Shown: positions 1-5,022 of the stretch, piece by piece
Position numbering within the stretch: position 1 is the first letter of the stretch
How the letters are laid out: each line of letters opens with the position of its first letter
Source: Spirochaetaceae bacterium
Lineage (GTDB): Bacteria; Spirochaetota; Spirochaetia; Treponematales; Breznakiellaceae
Length of the DNA: 5,611 nt
Assembly (NCBI GenBank): GCA_031268255.1
Contig: JAIRXO010000246.1
Location: forward strand, 1 to 5,611
Reading direction: 5' to 3'
Translations under genes and position numbers: made by a program
The notes under the pieces: model-generated
Database searches by the model: none
The model's input: only the letters and a program-made list of their open reading frames with translations
What the model was told of the DNA's origin: nothing

Positions 1-623
1 ACTTCGGCCCAGGGCATTCCCACAGCCGCCGCGCCAAAACCGTTCATGGTTTCGATCCAGAAAGCTGTATTGGGCATACGGATTTTGGCGCCCTGAAGTT
101 CCGCAATGGTGCGTATGGCGCCTTTTCTCCTGGTAGAAAGGATGCCGCGCATACCAAAGTTGTAATCAAGGGCCAGTATTTTTATTCCCTTCGCTTCCGC
201 GTCAAGGCACAGCGATTTGGCAAGGTCGCTCTGGCATACCGCCGAGTATTCCTGACCGCTCTGATACAGCATGGGTCCCACCAGGGCTGCCAAATCAGGA
301 ACCCAGTTTTCCAGACAGCTCGAATCGTACATGTTGATAAAATACGAATTTTGAACAACCTGTTCGACACCGTCAACACCGTTGGCAATCTGCCCGTCGG
401 GGAAAAGCTGAATTTCTATCCTGCCGTTGGTCCGCCTGTTGATGTTTTCCGCTACACGCTGAAGGGCTATATGAAGCGGCTGTTCGGGAAGAAACACATG
501 ACTGAGCTTAAACACCAGTTTTTCAGTCCCCGCCGTTCTGGAATTGGGCGCCTCCTGCCTTTTGCAGCCGGCAACAGCCATCACGGCTGCCAGGACCACG
601 CAAAGAACAAATACCTTTTTCAT
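1..623 (-). CDS. dctP: TRAP transporter substrate-binding lipoprotein, DctP family (3' end cut by window)
   Basis: This is the extracytoplasmic receptor of a TRAP transporter. It captures an organic acid and hands it to the DctQ/DctM membrane subunits, which are not in the window and would be expected beyond the left edge. The ATG at 623 has a strong GAGGAG site at 631-636, seven bases away. About 207 of the usual 320-340 residues are present. Residues 1-20 form a lipoprotein signal: Lys-Lys, a hydrophobic stretch, then the lipobox V-A-G-C with Cys20 as the acylation site. Family marks follow: LVFKLSHVF (36-44, first strand), LFPDGQIANG (73-82), and GMRG (157-160) with KIRMPN (180-185). Arg182 of KIRMPN matches the conserved arginine that pairs with the substrate carboxylate in SiaP/DctP proteins. 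The substrate cannot be read from sequence. The gene lies 128 bp downstream of the FAD oxidoreductase on the same strand, so it may be co-transcribed or have its own promoter. The family call is firm; the ligand is unknown. Confidence 0.87.
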   Translation of the reverse strand, partial: MKKVFVLCVVLAAVMAVAGCKRQEAPNSRTAGTEKLVFKLSHVFLPEQPLHIALQRVAENINRRTNGRIEIQLFPDGQIANGVDGVEQVVQNSYFINMYDSSCLENWVPDLAALVGPMLYQSGQEYSAVCQSDLAKSLCLDAEAKGIKILALDYNFGMRGILSTRRKGAIRTIAELQGAKIRMPNTAFWIETMNGFGAAAVGMPWAE

Positions 624-630
624 CAATATC

Positions 631-636
631 CTCCTC
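631..636 (-). promoter_or_regulatory. Ribosome binding site of the dctP-type gene
   Basis: GAGGAG on the minus strand, seven bases before the ATG at 623. It fixes the start of the receptor lipoprotein, whose open frame would otherwise be judged only from the window edge. Confidence 0.8.
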
Positions 637-654
637 AAAATATATGGCAAACCG

Positions 655-674
655 CTTAAACCAAAAAGTTTAAG
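655..674. promoter_or_regulatory. Perfect dyad upstream of the dctP-type gene, possible operator
   Basis: CTTAAAC (655-661) and GTTTAAG (668-674) form a perfect 7-bp inverted repeat with a 6-bp spacer, starting 32 bp upstream of the receptor start codon. It has no G+C-rich stem or clean T-run, so it reads as a protein-binding dyad rather than a terminator. Its sequence differs from the TAAAA-N5-TTTTA dyads in the divergent region, so if it is an operator it may belong to another regulator. This is a symmetry-based call only. Confidence 0.3.
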
Positions 675-688
675 TGTACTCGCCTCTT

Positions 689-720
689 ACTATAAAATCG
701 CGCCTGTCTTTGTGTTTCAA
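689..720 (-). promoter_or_regulatory. Weak candidate promoter for the dctP-type gene
   Basis: On the minus strand TATAGT (689-694) matches five of six -10 positions. The best upstream -35 resemblance is TTGAAA (715-720), but the spacer is 20 bp, which is too long for a good sigma-70 promoter. If used, transcription would begin near 682 and the dyad at 655-674 would lie in the early leader. The receptor could equally be transcribed from the oxidoreductase promoter. Confidence 0.2.
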
Positions 721-726
721 AGCGCG
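699..726 (-). terminator. Weak hairpin between the FAD oxidoreductase and the dctP-type gene
   Basis: Read on the minus strand, CTTTG-AAACA-CAAAG makes a 5-bp stem. A flanking CGCG/CGCG pairing is possible with a 5-base bulge, followed by ATTTTATAG. The position fits a partial terminator or transcript-processing hairpin that would adjust receptor level relative to the oxidoreductase. The stem is short and bulged and the T-run is only four bases, so this is weak. Confidence 0.2.
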
Positions 727-751
727 CCTAAAATTTACGGCAGCCGGGGAT

Positions 752-2122
752 TTACTGGTATCTGACCCCCTGAGCCGTCAAAGCCTCCTGTACCAGCGGT
801 ATAGGCGCCGCTTTGACACTTACACCCTGACCGAGGGAACAGGCGGCGGCGATTCCCGCGGCCTGACCTGTAGCCACACAGCAGGCCATATTGCGGAACG
901 ACGTATGCGCCGCCGGTTCTCCAGAGATACAGCGTCCGGCTACCAAAAGATTATCCACGCCCTGGGGCACCAGCGCCCGGTAAGGAATTTGATAGTAGCG
1001 TCCCGAAAGGGGCAGCACCAGAAATTCGCGGCCATCAATAAACTCGGGGAAAATAGCGATGGAATCCTCAAAGCGCCCCTGGTTAAACACATCCCCGGCG
1101 GTAATCGTGTACAAACCTTTAATGAGGCGGGACTCCCTGGTCCCTATGGTCATGCCGAAATTGCTTAAACTGGCGTTTTCAAAACCCGGAATGCTTTTTT
1201 TAAGCGTCTCCAGAGCCTTTATACAATTACGCCTGCCGATTATTTCGGCCCTGGTTAAGTCAAACACATCGGTACAATCAATATTTCTTATGGATACCAT
1301 ATTAAGCTGCGTTACCTCTCCCTCAGGCGTTACAGTACTCCAGGTTCCCCCAAAACTCACTTCTTTATCCTGAGTTTGCAGGGAGCCTTCCCGCAGGGCC
1401 TCGATAAAAACTTTTTCGATATAGGGCGAAAACATACCCGCGGCATTCTCGTCAATTTTCTGATTCCAGCAGTCCCCGCTCCAGTCGCGGTATGTGGGCT
1501 TGAGCTCTTCTTCCACATATTTTATGAATTTTTTTGTATCCACCCTGCGGCAGCCAAAAATCTGGGTAACAAACATCAATTCTTCTTTGGGGGCCTTGTA
1601 AAAAGGAACCCCCGACCGGGCGGCTATATCCGCGTCGCCGGTACAGTCAATGCCTCTTTTGGCGATAATAGCCTGCCGCCCTGATTTGCTCTCGGTTAAA
1701 ACTCCGGCAAACTTTCCCTGGTCAATTATTGCATCTACCGCCATACAATGCAAGATGGGCTTGACCCCGGCATCTTCTATCATTTTGTCGCATACATACC
1801 TGAACAGGTGGGGATCAATAGCCTGACTGTCAGACTGGCACTCTTGGGTAGAAGCGCCCATAGCCTGCGCGGCGGCTTCTATTTCCTTGAGCAGCCCCCC
1901 GGCCTCCACAGTCCCCTGGTGCCTGTACCAGGCGATTGCCTCTACGCCGGTCTGGGTCAGGGTTCCGCCAAAACAGCCGTATCGCTCTACCAGTATGGTT
2001 TCCGCCCCTTCCCGTGCGGCGGCAATCGCTGCGGCAATACCCGCAGGGCCTCCGCCAATAACCAGTATATCCGCTTCGGCGAGTACCGGAATATTTTTTG
2101 CCGGTTCCCTGATGGTACGCAT
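752..2122 (-). CDS. FAD-dependent oxidoreductase (FAD_oxidored family)
   Basis: A 456-residue cytoplasmic flavoprotein predicted to oxidise or reduce a small organic molecule using bound FAD. The N-terminus has a Rossmann FAD-binding fold: hydrophobic strand ADILVIGGGPAG with Gly23-x-Gly25-x-x-Gly28, ending at Glu46 (ILVER), which should bind the adenosine ribose. YGCFGG (48-53) follows, with Cys50 beside the flavin-contact glycines. CTGDADIAARSGVPF (160-174) is the second conserved family block. GTRESRLIKGLYTI (327-340) and NLLVAGRCISGEPAAHTSFR (391-410) plus ATGQAAGIAA (417-426) are the C-terminal FAD-closing motifs typical of PF12831-type proteins. The start at 2122 is chosen because GAGGAG (2127-2132) precedes it by four bases. 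A TTG at 2134 is in frame, but the GAGGAG lies inside that extension. No signal peptide is seen. The gene is divergent from the ThDP enzyme and upstream of the TRAP receptor, which suggests it acts on the imported compound. The substrate is not recognisable. Confidence 0.9.
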   Translation of the reverse strand: MRTIREPAKNIPVLAEADILVIGGGPAGIAAAIAAAREGAETILVERYGCFGGTLTQTGVEAIAWYRHQGTVEAGGLLKEIEAAAQAMGASTQECQSDSQAIDPHLFRYVCDKMIEDAGVKPILHCMAVDAIIDQGKFAGVLTESKSGRQAIIAKRGIDCTGDADIAARSGVPFYKAPKEELMFVTQIFGCRRVDTKKFIKYVEEELKPTYRDWSGDCWNQKIDENAAGMFSPYIEKVFIEALREGSLQTQDKEVSFGGTWSTVTPEGEVTQLNMVSIRNIDCTDVFDLTRAEIIGRRNCIKALETLKKSIPGFENASLSNFGMTIGTRESRLIKGLYTITAGDVFNQGRFEDSIAIFPEFIDGREFLVLPLSGRYYQIPYRALVPQGVDNLLVAGRCISGEPAAHTSFRNMACCVATGQAAGIAAACSLGQGVSVKAAPIPLVQEALTAQGVRYQ

Positions 2123-2151
2123 ATTTCTCCTCAATTCTGCCTATTTTAATA

Positions 2152-2170
2152 AATAAAATACAGTTTTATT
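2152..2170. promoter_or_regulatory. Operator-like dyad 1 (FAD oxidoreductase side)
   Basis: AATAAAATACAGTTTTATT is a perfect 7-bp inverted repeat (AATAAAA/TTTTATT) around five bases. It covers the predicted transcription start of the oxidoreductase, abuts its -10 box (2173-2178) and ends 30 bp before the ATG. Site 2 at 2267-2285 shares the same form and nearly the same flanks. Several IclR-family proteins, for example KdgR, are known to bind AT-rich dyads of roughly this form (from memory), so the adjacent IclR-type gene product is the likely ligand. That link is inference. Confidence 0.5.
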
Positions 2171-2172
2171 AA

Positions 2173-2201
2173 AAGGTATCACGATTGGGGATACCTGTCA
2201 A
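2173..2201 (-). promoter_or_regulatory. Predicted sigma-70 promoter of the FAD oxidoreductase
   Basis: On the minus strand a perfect TTGACA -35 (2196-2201) and TACCTT -10 (2173-2178) are separated by 17 bp. TG sits one base upstream of the -10 (extended -10), which may make up for its poor match. Predicted start is near 2166, giving a leader of about 44 bases that includes operator-like dyad 1. Confidence 0.5.
2175..2195. promoter_or_regulatory. GGTATC-N9-GATACC dyad inside the promoter spacer
   Basis: GGTATC (2175-2180) and GATACC (2190-2195) form a perfect 6-bp inverted repeat. It runs from the -10 box to the edge of the -35 box of the oxidoreductase promoter. Its sequence is unrelated to the two TAAAA-N5-TTTTA dyads, so it may bind a second protein. 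It has no counterpart in the promoter of the ThDP enzyme. Confidence 0.3.
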
Positions 2202-2235
2202 TAAAATAAATTACCCCTAAACGTATTAAAACCTA

Positions 2236-2264
2236 TTGTCCTTTTTGCCGGCGTATGATATTAT
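2236..2264 (+). promoter_or_regulatory. Predicted sigma-70 promoter of the carboligase-like gene
   Basis: TTGTCC (2236-2241, four of six) and TATTAT (2259-2264, five of six) are separated by exactly 17 bp. The predicted start is near 2271, inside operator-like dyad 2, leaving a leader of about 42 bases. The ribosome binding site AAGAGG (2302-2307) lies five bases before the ATG at 2313. Confidence 0.5.
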
Positions 2265-2266
2265 TA

Positions 2267-2285
2267 AATAAAACATGGTTTTACT
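2267..2285. promoter_or_regulatory. Operator-like dyad 2 (carboligase-like gene side)
   Basis: AATAAAACATGGTTTTACT contains the perfect inverted repeat TAAAAC/GTTTTA around ATG, extended to six of seven matched positions per arm in the longer form. It begins two bases after the predicted -10 box and ends 27 bases before the start codon, mirroring dyad 1. Over 23 aligned positions (2151-2173 against 2266-2288) the two sites share an 8-base left block and a TTTTA-Y-TAAA right block. Repression by blocking transcription initiation is the simplest reading. Confidence 0.5.
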
Positions 2286-2312
2286 AAATAAAATAACTAC
2301 AAAGAGGTTCCC

Positions 2313-3989
2313 ATGGCTACAATGAAGGCATCAGAGGCGATTATAAAAATCCTGGAACTTGAAGGGATTGCGGCGGTGTTCGGGATTCCCGGAGCCGGAA
2401 TCAACGGGTTCTATAAATACCTCGGGCAGAGCAAGGCTATACAGCACTTCTGTCACCGTCACGAAGAAGCGGCGGTACACGCGGCTGGTGCTTACTACCG
2501 GGCCAGCGGAAAACTTGCCGCGGCGGCCTGTACATCGGGGCCCGGGGCAACCAATTTTGTAACCGGCATATATACCTGTAACATTGACAGTATTCCGCTC
2601 ATTGCCATTACCGGTCAGGCCGTTACCGCCCAGCTCGGTAAAGACGCGTTCCAGTGTGTTGACATTGCCAAAATCTGCGAACCGGTGGCGAAAAAAACGT
2701 ACTGTGTTACCGATCCCGCCCAGGTCGTCCCCATATTTAACGAGGCGTTCCGCGTTGCCAGGGAGGGAAAACCCGGCCCGGTTCTTATTGACCTGCCCCT
2801 GGATGTTCAAAATGCCGATATTGAGTTTGATCCCGCGTCATACAGGAGCCAGGCTATCAATGTTCCCGCTCCGGCCCCTGCCGATATAGGCAAAGCCATT
2901 ACTATGATCAACGAGGCGAAAAGCCCCCTGCTCCTCGTGGGCGGCGGTGTCTTGCTGGCCGGTGCGGTACAGGAGGCGCTAAACCTCGCGGAAACCCTGA
3001 AACTGCCGGTGATAACCACCTACATGGCCAAGGGCTGTATAAGCGAAGATCATCCCCTTAACGCGGGGCACTGCGGTATCCAGGTCGGACAACCCATAGG
3101 CAATAAAATTTTTTTGAATTCCGATCTGGTTCTGGGTATCGGCTGCCGCTTTACCGACCGTCATACCGGCGCCCTTGATGTGTACCGGGGCAGCAGAAAA
3201 TTCATCCATATAAATATAGACCCAAAGGAAATAGGAAAGATATTCCCCGCCGACCTGGGCATTGTTTCCGACGCGAAGAAGGCCCTTTGCGCGCTTCTCG
3301 ACGAGGCAAAAAAGCGCGGCAAGGCGGCGTCCCGCAAGGACGCGGAAGAGCTTCCAAAATTACGGAAAGAACTGGAACGAAAAACAGACTACACCCAAAA
3401 ACCAATTATTCCCCACCGGGTATTCCAGGAACTGAACAAGAGCTTTGGCGACAACGCGGTGTTTACCACAGGATGCGGCATTACGCAAATCTGGTCAGGC
3501 CAGCTCCAGAAAATAAACAAACCCCGCCACTACCTTCCATCAGGGGGGGCGGGAACCCTGGGCTATGACATACCCGCGGCCTTTGGCGCGGCCATTGCCT
3601 CAGGCAGGCAGACAGTCGCGGTCATGGGAGACTTTGGCTTTACCTTCCATATACAGGAACTGGCGGTCTGCGCAAAATACAAAATTCCGGTGATAGTCGC
3701 GGTGGTAAACAATGCCTATCTGGGCCTGATCAGGCAAAACCAGAAATACGCCTATGGCTATGAGTGCGATGTGGCTATGGAAGAAAACCAGGGACTCATT
3801 GATTATGTAAAAGCGGCTGAAGGTTTTGCCTGTTATGCCGAACGGGTCTTTGACCCGGACGAAATCTCCCCGGCCTTCAAACGCGCCCTGGCATCGGGAA
3901 AACCCGCGGTCATTGATATAGTCTGCGATCCCGCGGTAGACTGTTCCATGGGGACCGCCCTGAACAACTGCAAAGAATTTGTATATTAG
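2313..3989 (+). CDS. Glyoxylate carboligase-like thiamine-diphosphate enzyme (Gcl/acetolactate synthase superfamily)
   Basis: A 558-residue ThDP enzyme. Known Gcl joins two glyoxylates to tartronate semialdehyde with CO2 release, so a decarboxylating carboligation is the default guess. Order: pyrimidine-binding domain (1-170), central FAD-type domain (190-330) and ThDP pyrophosphate domain (365-545). Gcl-like marks are AVFGIPGAGINGFY (21-34), SGPGATN (75-81), DSIPLIAITGQA (92-103), KGCISEDHPLNAGHCG (240-255), GIGCRFTDRHTG (275-286), GIVSDAKKAL (316-325) and VVNNAYLGLIRQNQ (464-477). GDF (439-441) with Asn466-Asn467 is the metal/diphosphate motif. Leu416, Leu470 and Ile473 match hydrophobic active-site residues of E. 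coli Gcl. Odd: residue 51 is Glu (codon 2463-2465), where E. coli Gcl has Val51. G59-A60 replaces the usual E-G, and the protein ends about 35 residues earlier than the 593-residue E. coli enzyme. The family is secure, but the reaction is uncertain, so no symbol is given. AAGAGG five bases upstream supports the start. Confidence 0.88.
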   Translation: MATMKASEAIIKILELEGIAAVFGIPGAGINGFYKYLGQSKAIQHFCHRHEEAAVHAAGAYYRASGKLAAAACTSGPGATNFVTGIYTCNIDSIPLIAITGQAVTAQLGKDAFQCVDIAKICEPVAKKTYCVTDPAQVVPIFNEAFRVAREGKPGPVLIDLPLDVQNADIEFDPASYRSQAINVPAPAPADIGKAITMINEAKSPLLLVGGGVLLAGAVQEALNLAETLKLPVITTYMAKGCISEDHPLNAGHCGIQVGQPIGNKIFLNSDLVLGIGCRFTDRHTGALDVYRGSRKFIHINIDPKEIGKIFPADLGIVSDAKKALCALLDEAKKRGKAASRKDAEELPKLRKELERKTDYTQKPIIPHRVFQELNKSFGDNAVFTTGCGITQIWSGQLQKINKPRHYLPSGGAGTLGYDIPAAFGAAIASGRQTVAVMGDFGFTFHIQELAVCAKYKIPVIVAVVNNAYLGLIRQNQKYAYGYECDVAMEENQGLIDYVKAAEGFACYAERVFDPDEISPAFKRALASGKPAVIDIVCDPAVDCSMGTALNNCKEFVY

Positions 3990-3994
3990 GGCCT

Positions 3995-4810
3995 TTAACG
4001 CCTGGCGGCGGTATTTTTGGCGGGAGCGTCGTATCCCAGCAGGCGGGAAAGCTCACCCGCCGCTTTAAGCAGATGGTTTATTTTTTTGGAAATCAGGTCA
4101 TCGGTGAGCCTTACGGCGGGGCCGGTAACGCTTATCCCGGCAACGATGTTTCCGCCGTGGTCCCGGACCGGACAGGAGACACAGCGGGCTCCGATTTCAC
4201 ATTCTTCATTGTCTATGGCATAGCCTTTGTGACACACCCTGGCCAGTTCCTTTTCCAGGAGGGGCCTGGTGGTTAAGGTGTTCGGCGTAAATCTGGTTAA
4301 GCCTGAAGCCAGTAACTTTTCCAGCTTTTCCGGCGCATATTCGGATAAAAACAGCTTTCCCACCGCGGTACAGTGAAGCGGCGCAAGGCTGCCGATGCGC
4401 TGCATGGAACGTATCATCTGATCAGGCCCCTCCACCACGTCGATGTATACAACCTTCATATCCTGGTCCACCGAAAGGCACACCGATTCGCCAAAGATGC
4501 CTGAAAGCTCCCGGAGGTATGGAGCGGCAAGCACGCGTATATTCATCTTGGAACTTATTTTGTTGGCAACGGTACAAATCTTAAAGGTAAGATAGTATTT
4601 TAGGGAATCAGCGTCCTGAGTCACATACCCGCATTTCAGCATGGTATTGAGGAAACGCAGGGTCGTGCTGGTGTTAATATGCAGCGCCCTGGAAATATCC
4701 AGGAGCCTCATGGGGCCGTCCGCTTCGGCCAAAAGTTCCATAATGCTGAATAATTTTTCGGAGGATTGATTGGTCTGGGTTTTCTTGGTGGTACCTGTTA
4801 CACGCCGCAT
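3995..4810 (-). CDS. IclR-family transcriptional regulator
   Basis: A 271-residue cytoplasmic DNA-binding regulator. IclR-family proteins typically bind promoter dyads as dimers or tetramers and respond to a small carboxylate. A winged helix-turn-helix occupies about residues 17-75: EKLFSIMELLAEA, then LLDISRALHI, then the recognition helix NTSTTLRFLNTML (46-58) and the wing GYVTQD. The effector domain (about 90-265) carries the family signature HCTAVGKLFLSE (146-157), the IDNEECEIGARCVSCPV block (199-215) and GNIVAGISVTGP (220-231). Cys147 and Cys210 lie in blocks that line the ligand pocket in relatives. It is convergent with the carboligase-like gene, with five bases between the stop codons. 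The ATG at 4810 has almost no ribosome binding site, consistent with a very short leader from the promoter at 4825-4853. Likely targets are the dyads at 2152-2170 and 2267-2285; this is inferred from position. AllR, KdgR or PcaR-type specificity cannot be assigned. Confidence 0.92.
   Translation of the reverse strand: MRRVTGTTKKTQTNQSSEKLFSIMELLAEADGPMRLLDISRALHINTSTTLRFLNTMLKCGYVTQDADSLKYYLTFKICTVANKISSKMNIRVLAAPYLRELSGIFGESVCLSVDQDMKVVYIDVVEGPDQMIRSMQRIGSLAPLHCTAVGKLFLSEYAPEKLEKLLASGLTRFTPNTLTTRPLLEKELARVCHKGYAIDNEECEIGARCVSCPVRDHGGNIVAGISVTGPAVRLTDDLISKKINHLLKAAGELSRLLGYDAPAKNTAARR
3999..4017 (+). terminator. Weak terminator-like hairpin after the carboligase-like gene
   Basis: CGCC-TGGC-GGCG (3999-4010) can fold as a 4-bp G+C stem followed by GTATTTTT. 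It begins ten bases after the carboligase-like stop codon but lies inside the last codons of the convergent iclR gene. The stem is too short to trust; it is the only terminator-like element seen near this gene end. Confidence 0.2.
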
Positions 4811-4824
4811 AGTTTACTCGATTC

Positions 4825-4853
4825 ATTCTACTCCCGCGCCGCATAATTGGCAA
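4825..4853 (-). promoter_or_regulatory. Predicted sigma-70 promoter of the iclR-type gene
   Basis: On the minus strand TTGCCA (4848-4853, five of six) and TAGAAT (4825-4830, five of six) are separated by 17 bp. The predicted start is near 4818, only about eight bases before the ATG, so the mRNA would be nearly leaderless. This would explain the lack of a clear Shine-Dalgarno sequence. No copy of the TAAAA-N5-TTTTA dyad is seen here, so there is no sequence sign of autoregulation by that motif. Confidence 0.5.
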
Positions 4854-4860
4854 TGCCCGC

Positions 4861-4904
4861 AACAAAAAACCGCGGCCAGGAGGAGGAATGGCTGACCGCG
4901 GTTT
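4861..4904 (-). terminator. Rho-independent terminator-like hairpin reading leftward
   Basis: AAACCGCGG (4867-4875) and CCGCGGTTT (4896-4904) form a perfect 9-bp stem with a 20-base loop, in which a further CCA/TGG pairing is possible. On the minus strand the stem is followed by TTTTTTGTT including stem bases, a typical intrinsic terminator tail. It sits just upstream of the iclR -35 box, so it would shield that promoter from leftward transcription. No minus-strand gene lies upstream for it to serve. On the plus strand there is no T-run. Confidence 0.45.
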
Positions 4905-4980
4905 ACAGAACGAAGGAAAACTCGTTGCTTACTATATAAAACACCTCCCGAAAAAAAGGTTACAGCCAGGGAAGCACTGA
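4888..4980 (+). CDS. Possible 30-residue small ORF upstream of slyD
   Basis: An ATG at 4888 preceded by AGGAGG (4878-4883, four bases away) opens a 30-codon frame ending in TGA at 4978-4980, 42 bases before the chosen slyD start. The peptide begins MADRGLQNEGKLVAYY and ends in a basic tail (KKRLQPGKH). It has no membrane segment and matches nothing I recognise. The ribosome binding site and ATG lie in the loop and inner stem of the hairpin at 4867-4904, so the same bases may simply be the terminator loop. The purine-rich loop could arise by chance. Treat it as a candidate leader peptide, not an established gene. Confidence 0.2.
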   Translation: MADRGLQNEGKLVAYYIKHLPKKRLQPGKH

Positions 4981-5022
4981 TTTAGGGCTTGCAGGATGCT
5001 TCAACTTATGATAGAAATAATC

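Noticed and set aside
182..388. Minus-strand open frame of 68 codons at the left end
   Set aside because: It is out of frame with the receptor lipoprotein, which occupies 1-623 continuously with a signal peptide and DctP motifs.
686..694. CTTACTATA shared by the dctP upstream region and the slyD upstream region (4928-4936)
   Set aside because: A nine-base match between two places is expected many times by chance in a window of this size, and the flanks do not match.
674..1168. Long open frame on the plus strand over the FAD oxidoreductase (164 codons)
   Set aside because: It lies antisense to a gene with clear family motifs, has no convincing ribosome site, and its product shows no recognisable domain. 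It is explained by the G+C-biased third positions of the real gene.
2122..2134. TTG at 2134 as the start of the FAD oxidoreductase
   Set aside because: The GAGGAG ribosome site for the ATG at 2122 would lie inside this four-codon extension, and the extension has no site of its own.
1748..2149. Plus-strand open frame of 133 codons at the 5' end of the FAD oxidoreductase
   Set aside because: It is antisense to the Rossmann-fold region of the oxidoreductase and its peptide has no family motif or ribosome site.
2331..2810. Minus-strand open frame of 159 codons within the carboligase-like gene
   Set aside because: It is antisense to the conserved ThDP pyrimidine domain and has no independent support.
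3543..3549. Run of seven G inside the carboligase-like gene as a phase-variation tract
   Set aside because: Seven bases is short, the run encodes a Gly-Gly-Ala that fits the conserved active-site loop, and enzymes of this type are not usual phase-variable genes.
4925..4940. TATATA/TATAAA as a slyD -10 box
   Set aside because: No acceptable -35 hexamer is found at 16-18 bp, so no slyD promoter is called.
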